Shown here: positions 1 through 11,312 of the stretch, one piece after another | How positions within the stretch are numbered: the stretch's first letter is position 1 | How the letters are laid out: each line of letters starts with the position of its first letter | Source of the DNA: Dactylonectria macrodidyma | Lineage: Eukaryota > Ascomycota > Sordariomycetes > Hypocreales > Nectriaceae | DNA length: 64,000 nt | Reading direction: 5' to 3' | Assembly (NCBI GenBank): GCA_020744425.1 | Contig: JAGMUV010000003.1 | Location: 1,302,001 to 1,366,000 of the forward strand | Made by a program: the position numbers and the translations under genes | The notes under the pieces: model-generated | What the model saw: the letters and a program-made list of their open reading frames with translations, nothing else | What the model was told of the DNA's origin: nothing | Database searches by the model: none

Positions 1-449
1 TCATACGGACTCTTCAATGAATCCACGTGAGAAGGCCTCACAACGGCACCTGGTGCAGCAGGAATGCCAGACTGGGTGAGAAGACTCCGGATGCGCCATT
101 CTGGGAGAAGAGGATTAGATGATGAAGTGCTGAGGGACTGGACGATGCGGAGAAGGTGGTCGAGACGAGGCGAAGCAAAGGCATTGGCGACGGAAAAATC
201 GCGGTCTTCCAGTTCAGACCGTCCGTCTTCAGATGCGTCTTCCGAGAGAACAGGGAGACGATCTAAATAGGCATCGAGACGCCTCACTTGACTGTTGGTG
301 GCGTTAGCATTACGCACTGATGAAGGTCGGCTCGGTCAAGACTAGATGGAGATAGGTGGAGAGGGATGAAGACGGAGAGTGCCGGGTATGACATGGTTAG
401 ATGGGGCAGGAGTCAAGGGTGGGCGAACGAACTCGGAGACAAGAGTCAT
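1..449 (-). CDS. NCA2: NCA2-like mitochondrial protein, N-terminal part (cut by window edge)
   Basis: Partial gene running off the left edge. A 17-nt first coding exon (449-433) ends in a GTTCGT donor. The intron (432-292) has a CTAAC branch point and a CAACAG acceptor, and exon 2 covers 291-1. The joined start reads MTLVSDQVRRLDAYLDRL, which resembles the N-terminus I know from fungal Nca2 (nuclear control of ATP synthase 2). About 100 residues are visible. A Leu-rich stretch and a PLLP...LLxQSG segment follow, also typical of Nca2 N-termini. In yeast, Nca2 is a mitochondrial outer-membrane protein that affects expression of the mitochondrially encoded ATP synthase subunits 6 and 8. The catalogued NCA2 domain and membrane segments would lie outside the window. 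The start was chosen because the phase-2 junction restores the family motif. The name is moderately certain; that the exon is coding is more certain. Confidence 0.68.
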
Positions 450-3400
450 GATGAGCAGAAGAGGCCAGATTTTGACTCGGCAACCAGTTTGGGCTTTGGC
501 AGGGACAGCATCAGCCAGCAGCCACAGCTGGGGCGAGCAGCTTCGGCGGCAGCAGCGCAGAAGAGAGCAGCAGGAGATGGATCAGCCGTCCAGGAACTGA
601 CTGGTCAATGGCAAAATCCGCATACAGCCACTGGACCCTAAAGAGTCTGACAGGACGGAAGCACCACGGGTCGGGATGGAGGTGCAGGTGGCGGCAGCAG
701 CCCGGAGATGGACGGACGGGAAGACGGCCAACGGCAGACGGCAGACGGCAGACAACAACAACAAGAGCCGTAAATCAAACTCGGCCGACGGCACGGGACC
801 ATGGACGGAAGACGGGGGACAGGGGACGGAGGTTCGGAGGAGGGTGTGTGCGTGGTAACCCTGGTGGGTTTTGAAGTGGTCGCCGCCCTGGTGGACTTTG
901 AAGAGGTGTGCCTGGTTGCCTGGTTGCCTGGGTACCTAGGATGCGTGACTTTGTCTCGTGTCCCAGGCTGGTCACATCCGCCGTCAATGGGAATTATGAT
1001 GCTTACTATGCCCACGTAAACTATTGCCTCGGCGTTTGGCTAAGGCTTAGGCTTAGGGTACGGTATGTGTGATGGGCAACTGGGCAACTGGGCAACGACG
1101 GAGCAGTGGCCTAGCGCGTGTCAATGACGGCACCAACGGGATCGCGGGGCATAAACCTCCGTGGAGGGGTATTGGGATTAGTCATCTATTCCCTGATGAT
1201 GAACGAGTCAATTTGTCCCTGCTCTCAAGTTGATTTGAATCATTTCACTCGCTTGAAGGCCAATGAGAAAACGACTAAGATTTCGCTCCTCCATGCTGGA
1301 GTATCGAAGCCACTTTACATAGGTAGTTGAATTACAGTGTTAAATTCACGTTGGTGGAGTTAATTGGCTTGGTGTGGAAAAAAGCTATGTCGTTTGTCTT
1401 CATAGTAGCTATGACGCATGAAGACTTCCATATCTGTATAAAATCAAATGCAATTATGTTCTTAGTCACCACGGAAAATGTTGCACAGGGCGTAGTAGAA
1501 CGATGGGGTTTTCGTATTGGTCATGTACTACTAATATCAGAAATAACCTGACTCAATGCTCATCAAATCAACTGTATGGCCCTTTGAAATGCACACCTTA
1601 ATCTGAGGATTTTTAAAGGTTAAATTGAATCAATTTAGGCACGATTTACGACCATCTAGCTCTAAAATAGTTTTTTAGCCGGCTAGGTGGTGCAGCGCAT
1701 GTTAGTTTAGGACCATGATCTCACTGCCTAACCTTTCCATTCTGACAGCAACTGGGAGAATCTCGTACATCCGTGAATAGAGATCCTACTGTTTACAGCA
1801 ATGGCAAACACACCGAGCGGCAAGCAACTCTCAGCGGTGCATGCAACTCCACATATGGACAATATTTTGATTGGGTGTTTAAGGGTTGCGAACATTTACC
1901 ATTCCATGTACGCACACAAAGTCAAGGTGTTTCAATCTCCAGTATTGAAAACCTGAAAAGGAAAATCGAGACTTTAGTTCCCAGGTTCCTAAACCAACTA
2001 CAATTTCATATATGTGAGCAAGTGCAGGATTGTCGCGCCATTTGAGCCTAGCAACTGATATTGAGTGGTCGGAAATACCACCGGTTTCCCCACTATCGCT
2101 TCACCCTTGAAACCTCGAGGCCAACACTTTGCTGTGCTATTAGCTTATCTCATCATGTGCGCAACTTCAAAGCCGCGGGAAAGAAAAAGAAGAAAAAGAA
2201 AAGAGGCTACAAATGAGGGAAGAAACTACCGACTCACACTTGTCTAGAGATTACTACATGTTGTCTGCGGCTGGTCACCCGAACCCGAGCCGCTTGCTCC
2301 ACAAACCTGGCCACAACACCAATCATGAATCTTCTATTTATTGTCTTTGCCTTATTCGTCTTGTTGTCGCATCGCAAGCCTTAACATGGCTCAATCTTCA
2401 GAAGTGCACAGAGTATCGAGACTTTGACTACTTCTATCTATAGACCCTCCCTTTCCCCAGAGGGCGTCCACGCCATTGAGCTCTAAGGAGAGTGCCTTAG
2501 ACTGGCGCAGTCCATCTGCAGAAAATGCGCTGGTTGAACATTCGCCGAGACGGCCGGCGATGAGGCGCGCATTACGACTTGAGGGTTGCAGAGCCAGCTC
2601 CAACAAGAGGCGATGCTGCAGGTTGTGTGGACCACACTGACCAACAGAACGGAGGGAAGTACGGATACGGAGATCAAATGCGGAATTGGGGGATGGGGTT
2701 CGTATACGGTACCATAGTATTCGTATTCGGGTTACAATGTAAAAACAAAAAAAAGCCATAGTCGCACCACCTTTTGTCCACTTATCGCAATCGGGAGAGT
2801 ATCTGTTGACATGTGAATTAACAAGGTTGGAAAGGGAATTATGAAACAATAAACAATGCAAGTGCTCAAAGAGCCATACACAGGTACGTAACACGAAGGC
2901 GAAGGCGAAGACGAAGACGACGGGTCGATCGATGAGATCATTAGCGGCGTAGCGCATCATCTCCCACAGATCCCTGGATGTGGCGGCGGGCGGTAGCGTC
3001 CTTGTGTCCTTCTGCCACACCTCCAAAACACACCACTTTACTCTAATATTTGCTGAGGAACCGCTGCTCGGAAGGCTCTGGCCCGGGCGGGGGATATCCA
3101 CCAAAGCCCATCCATGTCTGAGAGTCGGCAGTACAGAGAAAAACAATATCGATCCATAATCACCAACCCCTGGACGGTTCATCCTCGTTCTCGCCACTCG
3201 AGGGACGCGCAAATGTCAGTATCAGCTGTCATGAGATCCGGGGACAGGGGCAATGGGAGATGCCGAAGGCGTCTGAAAGTTGTGTTTTCTGCGATGGACC
3301 AGTCGCTCGGATTCAATCCAACTGGAAAAAAGGTCGGTACGTGGTCATGGCCATTCATAGCAGTCTCTCCAAGTTATTTCGTACATTTTTGTCCTTGACC

Positions 3401-4125
3401 GCCTTCAATTGCCGCCTGTATCTCATTCCTAGGGGAAGAGCCAGGGCCAGATGTGATGTTGATAGTTGGCCGCCGAGTGGCCCAAGTGGTCCCCTAAAAA
3501 TTCCCGTCCGATCCCCGTACCTCTTGGGGCGGTGACGGCAGTCGAAGGGGCGTTTACAGCCTTTTCGACATCTGATGGCTTTAGAGCAGCCCGTCCGGCC
3601 CCGTGAATGCCTGCACCCAGGTCCCGGATGCCGGAAAGAGGACGGATTTTGTGGGCTCATTCTAGAAGAATGCGCCCATTTGATATTTCGGGGCCAATCG
3701 CCCATGGGCTGGGTGTCGTGGATTGTAGTCTCCGTCCCGACGACGGTGGGAAGGGCCCTGGTGGTCCCCTCCTTCTTTCCCAATCTCTAGGTGCGACTGC
3801 TTCGTGATTGGCTCAATTCGCACCCACTTCGGGGTGTGTGGGCGTGTGTCTGTGACTGCCAAGCCGCCGCCGCCCTAAATTGGACCTGGCGTGCAGCGGG
3901 CAGGTGAGGAAATGATAAAACCTCCCCAACAGCCACTACCCATTTCCTCTCCATCACCACCATCGCCGACATCTTCAAGAGCCGCCTCCTTCGACGACTC
4001 TTACTTGTTGATCGCTCGGTGCTCTCTAGTCTCCATCCTCAGAGACAGCCGTCTCATTCGCCCTTTTCCTACTTTCTTTCCATCGAGCCCTAGGATAAAA
4101 ATCTCCCTCGGAGTGGGCCGCAAAT
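450..4125. other. Gene-free region between NCA2-like gene and ERG25
   Basis: I find no supportable gene here. 450-1020 is the GC-rich promoter and leader side of the NCA2-like gene and has short imperfect repeats (a GGCAGAC heptamer three times near 731-753). About 1180-2400 is noticeably richer in A and T, with scattered stops in all frames. 3000-4125 is pyrimidine-rich on the plus strand toward the ERG25 start, as expected for a fungal leader. Short open frames exist on both strands but lack family similarity, splice-site support and coding character. Confidence 0.6.
1074..1096. repeat. 8-bp tandem repeat, about three copies
   Basis: The unit GGGCAACT is repeated almost three times without interruption in non-coding DNA. 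Confidence 0.8.
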
Positions 4126-5189
4126 ATGGATATGCTGTGAGTTTGCCCCTGATGCGACCCTCGGCGCGTCAACGCTCTCCCCTCGAGTTCGAACAGCACT
4201 CCTGACACTGATCCTTCTCGTAGCAACTCAACCATTAGTTTGTCCAACGGGACTACCGACTACTTGTCTGTTCTCGAGGAGGTCTCCAAGTACAACGTCC
4301 AGCTGAGCTACGTCGAGAAGCTTTGGGCCGTACGTTCACGCCGACTACCCACCTGCGACTTACCATGACCAAACTAACACTCGGTGCTTAGGCGTACTAC
4401 ATCTACATGAAGAACGATACCCTCGCCACCGGCCTCATGAGCTTTTTCCTCCACGAACTTGTATACTTCGGCCGTTGCGTCCCCTATATGATCATAGACT
4501 TCATCCCCTTTTTCAACCGGTACAAGATTCAGGCCCAGAAAATGCCCACCCTCAAGGAGCAGTGGGATTGCGCTGCTATCGTCCTAGTCAGCCACTTCAC
4601 CGCCGAGCTTCCTCAGATCTGGTTTTTTCACCCTATCGCTACGTATTTTGGCATGGATTACGGTGTCCCATTCCCTCCTATCTGGAAGATGGCTCTTCAG
4701 ATTACCATCTGCTTCATCATGGAGGATGCTTGGCACTACTGGTTCCACCGCTCACTGCACTACGGCCCCCTCTATAAGGCGATCCACAAGATGCACCACA
4801 CCTACTCTGCTCCCTTCGGTCTTGCTGCTGAGTACGCGTCGCCAATTGAGACCGCTCTCCTCGGCATCGGTGTCGTCGGCGCTCCCATCCTTCTCATGGC
4901 TTTCACTGGCGAACTCCATCTCTTCACTATGTACGTCTGGATTACACTTCGACTTTTCCAGGCCATCGACGCCCACAGCGGCTATGATTTCCCCTGGAGT
5001 CTGCGCCACTTCCTGCCCGTCTGGGCTGGTGCCGAGCACCACGACTTGCACCACGAGAAGTTCATTGGCAACTACGCTTCCAGCTTCCGCTGGTGGGACT
5101 ACTGCCTGGACACCGAGGCCGGTGCCGAAGCTAACAAGCGCCGACGTGAGAAGAAGCTCGCTCAGATCAAGGCGCAGAAGCAACAATAA
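4126..5189 (+). CDS. ERG25: C-4 methylsterol oxidase (ERG25)
   Basis: Oxidises the C-4 methyl groups of 4,4-dimethylzymosterol in ergosterol synthesis; a di-iron enzyme of the ER membrane. Three exons: 4126-4136 (only 11 nt, then GTGAGT), 4224-4329 and 4392-5189, giving 304 aa, the usual Erg25 length. The fatty-acid hydroxylase histidine boxes are intact: HRSLH (about 158-162), HKMHH (171-175) and HHDLHH (255-260). Hydrophobic segments lie before, between and after them. The C-terminus is Lys/Arg-rich and ends QKQQ, which could act in ER retrieval. The start at 4126 is preferred because it joins in phase to a conserved N-terminal exon and gives a full-length protein. The gene converges on the pterin dehydratase gene. 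Confidence 0.95.
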
Positions 5190-5684
5190 GCGACTGTAGC
5201 ATCCTCAGCGAACAGCGCCTCTTGATTGCGGTGAATCATAGCTGCTCGCTGAGGCGAAGGAAACAAAGGAGGAAACATTCAATTCATGATTGGATTTAGA
5301 CTGGATGTCATTGGCAACCAATTAGTCTCCGTCGCACGATTGGCGGGACGAGCATTCGCACGGCGTTGGGGGATGTTGACCGAGAACGACTTTTTACGCT
5401 TGTATATACAAAAAACCCAATAAGCCCATGGGAGGCTCTAGACATACGTACTTAATACTCAACGTCGTTCGTTGACCTAGGAAAATGAAATCGATTTGAT
5501 TAAAGTACTTTTGAGTGTCAAATTAAGTGGCAAGATGAACCACCCGCATTTCCGACTGGCTCTGCCATCACGCTGAATGTCATACAGTCCAGTTCTCAAG
5601 TGCTAAAACAGCTGTCCAATCTTTCAGATACTCCTACAGCTGTCCAATCTTTCAGATACTCCTACAGCCGTCGATGCCCTCACC
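5190..5684. other. Convergent 3' region of ERG25 and the pterin dehydratase gene
   Basis: About 500 bp between two convergent stop codons. It is AT-rich, consistent with two 3' UTRs, and holds a perfect 28-bp direct duplication. I see no gene. Confidence 0.7.
5608..5663. repeat. Perfect 28-bp tandem duplication
   Basis: Two adjacent identical 28-bp units (5608-5635 and 5636-5663), each starting ACAGCTGTCC. A third, diverging start (ACAGCCGTC) follows. The repeat lies in the 3' region of the pterin dehydratase gene. Confidence 0.95.
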
Positions 5685-6354
5685 TCATTTCTTATTGGGG
5701 GTGCAACAATCCCCCGCAGCGGCCGCGGTCTGATCAGCCAACCCTTTGATAGCACAACTTTGGTCTGTATCGGGCTCTGGCGCCAACTCGCCCAGCTCAG
5801 AGGCGAGAGCGTCGCATTCAGCGGCCATGATGATGTCTTTCTCAGAGAGGCCGGCTGGGTTGTGGGTTGTCCAGCGAATGAAAGTCGTGTTGTAGACCTA
5901 GATCAGTTAGATCGGGGTGACGGGAGTGAAGGGAATGATGGGGGAGGGGGTCTACGTTGGACCATTCTGGGTGATGATTCTTGATCTTGCATTGGAGAGA
6001 GACGCCAGTCATGAAATCCTGTTTGCATCTCATTAACATTTAGTCTGCCATCATGCGATTGAAGTATTCTTAGTCGCGGCGTAAATCACACAAACAAAAC
6101 CTCGACAACAAAAACCGGCGACGAACCCAAGTCTTAGCAAATGTCTTAAACCGGAACCTACGCTCCAGCGCCGCGCCATTGTTGGTGAGCGCCCACCGGC
6201 CGCCCGAGGAGCTTAGCAAAGACGTCAAGGCGGGAGTGACGCTCGCAGCGTCTGTGCCGGCGGAGAATCGCGGCTGTGCAGCCATTGTGGACGTGCAGGA
6301 TGAGAAAGTTCGGATGAGGGACGGAAAGCTGGATGACACGCGGGGTAGGGGCAT
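5685..6354 (-). CDS. Pterin-4a-carbinolamine dehydratase (PCD/DCoH family)
   Basis: Dehydrates 4a-hydroxytetrahydropterin, recycling the pterin cofactor of aromatic amino acid hydroxylases. Three exons on the minus strand: 6354-6127, 6018-5956 and 5897-5685, all joined in phase 0, giving 167 aa. The catalytic signature is present: NHHPEW at 90-95 and TTH at 107-109, followed by the family's GLSEKDI segment. The core is about 100 residues. This protein adds an N-terminal extension of roughly 50 residues, rich in Ser, Arg and hydrophobic residues with no acidic residue early on, which looks like a mitochondrial presequence. A second in-frame Met (MAAQPRF) could give a cytosolic form. The C-terminus has an extra Ala-rich tail with Cys-Cys near the end. 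The first intron uses the GTTCGT donor also seen in ARP5. Confidence 0.9.
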
Positions 6355-6364
6355 TGCGTGAGAA

Positions 6365-6385
6365 GGTGGTGGTGGTGGTGGTGGT
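6365..6385. repeat. (GGT)7 microsatellite just upstream of the pterin dehydratase start
   Basis: Seven uninterrupted GGT units, read as ACC on the transcribed strand, lie 11-31 bp before the ATG of the minus-strand gene, so within its 5' leader. Confidence 0.9.
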
Positions 6386-9361
6386 GTTGATGAGGCTGCC
6401 TGGTGGTGGTTGTGAGTGGATGGATGGCTGATGAGAGAATTGTGAGTGGTGAGTGATGCAGTAATGAGAAATACATGCACGTTGGTGGGGGTGTGGCGGG
6501 CGAAGAGGTACCTTTCAACAGCCTCCAACGGCTTTCAACCTCACGTCTCACGCCATTTGCAAATGAATGGGCTTTACTGGAGCTACCTAGTCAATTGATC
6601 CAGAAGATATTCCAATGAGATAAGGGCATTCCTCAAAGAGATTGACAATACAATGTTGTGACGCCAGTGTGACGTGAACCAGTAACCCAAGAACGGGAAC
6701 ATGATTACCTACATAAATGGCATTTGATTGGGTTTCTACATCACGCTATGAGAAAGATGACCTTTTCCGTCTCGGAAATCGCATTCTGTTGGTTCACACC
6801 TGAGATCAGACATGCGGCCTTTGCCTCTATCTCGCATACGAGTTTGACTAGCAAGCTGTCAGCTTGCAATGCAGGCTTGTGTTGAGTCGTTGTTTGAGGC
6901 ACAGATATTTGAGGCTCAATCTTCATCTTTATAGGGTATACGAAGAAAAGGGCAACATAATATCATCATGTGGTTTGGGCTTACAGAGGTGGGTTGCATA
7001 GGATCTCAATGCAGACATACACTGGGGTTAGTTAGTTGCAATGGCAATATTTGAAGATGGCACGGGCAGTCTGGCAGGAGTAGCTGATAGATGGGCTGAC
7101 CTATTGAATACCTGCGTATATCTATCTTTGTCTATCTACTGGGAAGTCCTGGTGTCCCGGGGCATTTATGCTTTAACTCACAGAATTGCGTAGGCCGAAG
7201 TGGGTTCGTTGACTCGCCTACGGTGGTCGAAACCCAGATATCACAAGTCACAGACATAACATCCTCCACTACAACGATGCTGCAAATAATGGCATGTGTT
7301 TTGGTTTCTATGAAACCAAATGGCGCCGATATTGTGTTGCTAAGTAAAGAGGTTGGAACCCCGGTTCTAGCTCCGTTTTTAGTCACGAGCCAAGCCATCC
7401 ATAGCTTTCATCGTCAAAGGCCAATATGGTAAAACATACCACCACTGTGAGCGGCTATCAAGTAGTTTTGATGCGGTATCAATGCATGCTGGATATTGTG
7501 ATCGGTCAAGCCATATGGCCCCGAGGTTGGTCGTTCAGCAAACTGCGGGTAAGAGTCGAATCTGCTTCCCCGGGCCATGGTTAGGCATGTTCAGTTTGGA
7601 TAGGTTGTGCTGTAAGCTGGTGCTCCTGTTGTATCCTTGTACTGAAAAGCAGGAACAAACTGTTAATGTAAAGAAGATCAAACAACCATAAGTGAAGTGG
7701 ACGGTCCAAGTTCTGGAGCGCGCGCTGAGCTTGCCTGGAAGAACACTTGTTTTGCTCTACTTCCGAAGCTGCCTAGCTCGGTATTCCGTGGAGCTCCCCG
7801 GAATGCTCGGGAGGACTTCAGTATGTTATTACTGGATGACTCCGGGTAAAATCCTTTGGAGGATGAGATTGCTGACCTCCACGGAACTGTTACGTGGGTG
7901 CGGGGAAGTGAAGAGGAATCCCTGGATCGCAGATGTCCGAGCGAAAGATTTTGTGTCACTCGCCGGACGGGTATTTTACAGTTAGGCCGGTCTCTGGAAT
8001 TGGGTTCGGTGAAGATGAGCCATGAGCTTACCCTGAGTGAAGACTGATGTACCAACAGCAACCACCCATACTGAGAGTTCGACCATGCCGTGATTGGTGA
8101 GAGGTACGAACTGAGAGAAAGAAGACCACAAAACTTATCTCATGCATGCTGCTGGAAGGGCGGTGGACTCTGGTTAGAGCGGAATTCTACCCGTGGAGTG
8201 ATGGAATGTAGTCTGTCATGTATCCGGCTGATAGTGGGTTGGTCGTTGGCAGACTGACTTGTGGTGGCCCCCACTCAAGCGAGAGGGGTTCAAGCCTGGC
8301 ATCATCAACCACACAGTGTTTAGATTCTCGGGGTTGTGTATGGATGCTTCTAGGGAGATAGGTCCGAGTTCAAATTCAAGTATTTGAAATTCTATAACAA
8401 GAGGTTGAATTGGATAATTATTACTTGGTCGCCAGTCACACGTATTATCCTCGAACGACAGACTGAAGCGTGATCGGGGGTTTGTTGGTGTTGTCAGCCC
8501 GTGCATGAGCATGCGCATCCATGGTGGTCCAGCTGCCGGCAGGTGGTCCAAGCTTCTCGTACCCCACCCTTAGGCTTTAGGCTTGGTTGGCCGGGGTTGA
8601 CTTTCCTCCCATCCTGCTGACAAACCCATTTCGTCTTCTCCGTTGCACCTACACCACTTTGGACCACGCCCCCCTACACCAAGCGATTGTGAGCAGCACG
8701 CCAGCCACAGCTCCGTTGTGTTGTTTCTGTCCGAGCCAGTCGTGCGCGTCGTTTTCCCTTTTGCCGGCTCCAGGTCATAGAAAAGCACTCCGCCGCGCGG
8801 CGTGTCGCAGAGTGTTGATCCTTTAGATCTGCGAGGTTGAGGCTCGAAGTTGGACGAAACAGGCTGAGACAGAAGCCAACAAGGGGATACTTGAGGAACG
8901 TCAAGACGAGAGACTGTGACGATTCGTCAGGCTTGCCCCACCCAAGCAACTGTCTCAAGACCCCGAAACAACAAGAGCAAGCAAGTTGATCAGTGATTAG
9001 TGAGGGCGGCTCCGAGACTCCGAGCCTCCGCGGTCTAAGCCACAATCACATTGGCCCGTAAGGTGCGCCAAGGCAAAAAGCGGAGGAGGAGCAAGAGGAG
9101 CGAGAGGAGCAAAGACGAACAAGCTGCAACCAAACCCGCTACAAGCCCGCTCGCTCCCCGTGCGTGGACCCGTCGTTCAACTCTTGCCCCGGCCCAGCCT
9201 ACCAGCCACGCCATTTTCCAACCTGATGACTCTCGGCGGGTTACATAATCCCTCCCATCGAACGTATCACGATTCACCAGCCCTCCCGTCTTTGTTCACG
9301 TCAGCGCCTCGCTCGCCTGCCCCGTAGTAATAATCCTCGCTCGCCCGCCGCTGCTATTTGA
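6386..9361. other. Gene-free region upstream of the KapC-like gene
   Basis: About 3 kb without a supportable gene. 6560-8570 is AT-richer with short random frames. 8570-9361 is GC- and pyrimidine-rich and probably contains the promoter and a long leader of the bZIP gene. Confidence 0.55.
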
Positions 9362-10780
9362 ATGCTGAGTCAGACCCTCCTCTCCGAAAGCTCAAGCATG
9401 CAGACCTCGTCCGCCAACGGCGCCAGTACTCAAGGTCAGTCAATTAATCCTCCCCTTGTCTTCATCTTTCTCGCCGGCTGCCTGCCTGAATTCCCCATCA
9501 CCCCCTCCTCCGGCGATCCGACTCTCGGCTTCCTTTCCATCTCTTTTCTACACATAAACATCATCGCTTCGTTGCTTGGTCGCTTCGTCTCCAGTCGCAA
9601 CCCTCGCTCGCGCCGCTTCCCCCCCTCCACCTTCATCTATATATCATCCCTGTCGCGCGCACCTCGGCGCATGTCCGTGTCCGGGTCGCTTCACCCTTTC
9701 CTTGCCTTTGAACGGCCCTGACGATCCTTGCTGGTTGCGCCGACCTCTCACACGGCCTAATCGCTCTTGCAATTGCGCTGTACAGTCTTCCACTGACATG
9801 CACTACCTCAGCAGAGCAGCATCTGCGCGAACAGCTTGAACTTCTTAAGAATCACGACGTCACCTCTTCGTCCTCCTCGACCCCTCCCACGCGCGATCCG
9901 AAGGCAGCCCCCGTCCAGCCGGCCCTCGCGCGAGCATCGAATGGATACGACCCTTTGACTGCTGCTTCTCAAGACGTCTCTCGTGTCCTGGCTACCAAGT
10001 CCGAAGCCGAAGCTCACATCCACCCCGAACTTCGCGCGCGGTCCAACCACGTACCTACCGCCAGTATGATGCCCATCGTCCCTCCTTCGGGCCATAGCCC
10101 TATTCCATCTGCCGGCCCTTCAGCTGCGCCTCTAGCTCCTGCGCCTCCTTTGTCTCTGCAGCCCGACGATGGCTCCAATGACGGGAGGAAAGCTAAGCGC
10201 GAACTGTCCCAGTCGAAGCGCGCCGCGCAGAACCGAGCTGCCCAAGTAAGTTGACTGAGTTGACCCCATCATCGAGCGCGAAAAGCTTGGTAGGAATTGA
10301 AGACGCTAATCAACTTGAGTACAGAGAGCTTTCCGCCAGCGCAAAGAAGGATACATCAAGAAATTGGAACAGCAAGTACGCGACTACCTGGACATGGAGC
10401 AGTCTTTTAAATCCATGCAATCAGAAAACTATGCGCTCCGCGAATATGTAATTCACTTACAATCGCAACTCCTGGACGTCCAAGGCGAATTTCCACCACC
10501 ACCTCCGAACGTCAACCTTTCCCAACCTCCGCCAACCACACCAGGCCCCCCTGCAAACGCTCCTGAACCCGCCCCGAGTAATACTGCTGGGCCGCTGGAG
10601 GCGGTTGCTCAAGCAGTCGCAGGCTTGGCTGCTCAAGAACAGATGGTAGTTGAGCGACAGCAGTACTCGAATACTCAATTCAAGCCCGAAGAAGTGACAG
10701 AGGATACGAGAACAGCAGAAGAGATCAACAGACAACTACAACAGCCATCGGAAACTCATGCGGCGGCGTCAGCGGTTTAG
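9362..10780 (+). CDS. kapC: KapC-like bZIP transcription factor
   Basis: Sequence-specific nuclear regulator of the AP-1-like bZIP class. Three exons: 9362-9434, 9812-10245 and 10325-10780. Starting at the second in-frame ATG (9398) gives 308 aa; starting at 9362 gives 320. The basic region reads KRAAQNRAAQRAFRQRKEG (split by intron 2 between Gln and Arg) and continues into a zipper (KKLEQQVRDYLDMEQSF, then NYALREYVIHLQSQLLD). This basic region and zipper, with the NYxLREY segment, match the fungal KapC/Yap-like proteins. Before the bZIP lies a Pro/Ala/Ser-rich segment; after it come a polyproline stretch and a Gln-rich tail. Intron 1 is long for this window (377 bp). The exact acceptor of exon 2 (9812 or 9815) is uncertain by one codon. 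The gene converges on ARP5. Confidence 0.88.
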
Positions 10781-11312
10781 AACGCCAATTGCCTGGCTGA
10801 TGATCCCTTAGTTTCCATTTATACCGGCGTTGAGGATGCGTGGCGGTAACGTTAAACAAGATAGTCGGATTACTATGGCGTTCCGGGGCCTTTTTTTTCA
10901 TTTTCCTGCGGGCAAGGCTCTTTTATGTTCTTTGCTATCAAGTTCTTTTCCCCGAGGTCTATTTCATTGGTACCATGGCGTTGTTGCCATTCCCGCGTCG
11001 CCACAGGTCTGGGAACGGAGGGGAGTAGCCGCTTAGCTGGCTGGCTGGCGGGCGTCGGGAAAACGCAATTCGGAAGTGATGACAAGCTGGTGTAGCAGAT
11101 GGGGTTATTTATTGTGCGGCATCTCCCCGGGGAGAGTCGACACAGACTAGGATGCATTTTGTAGTTGACCTTTTGCATGGGATGTAGAAACCGAGAAGCA
11201 CCAAAGATGAAACCTTCATTAACGCAGCCCTGAATTGCAGAACAACCAAATCTACCCGTACATGAACCCGCCCGCATTTGGCTCCCTGGTGCCCCCAACA
11301 TCAATGCACAGT
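10781..11312. other. Convergent 3' region of kapC and ARP5
   Basis: About 530 bp between two convergent stop codons. Presumably two 3' UTRs. The ARP5 frame remains open through the last ARP5 intron and much of this segment by chance, but the conserved ARP5 C-terminus is on a separate short exon. Confidence 0.65.

Noticed and set aside
2391..3212. 273-aa minus-strand frame
   Set aside because: Long, but without recognisable domain, with mixed composition and no neighbouring splice structure; likely chance.
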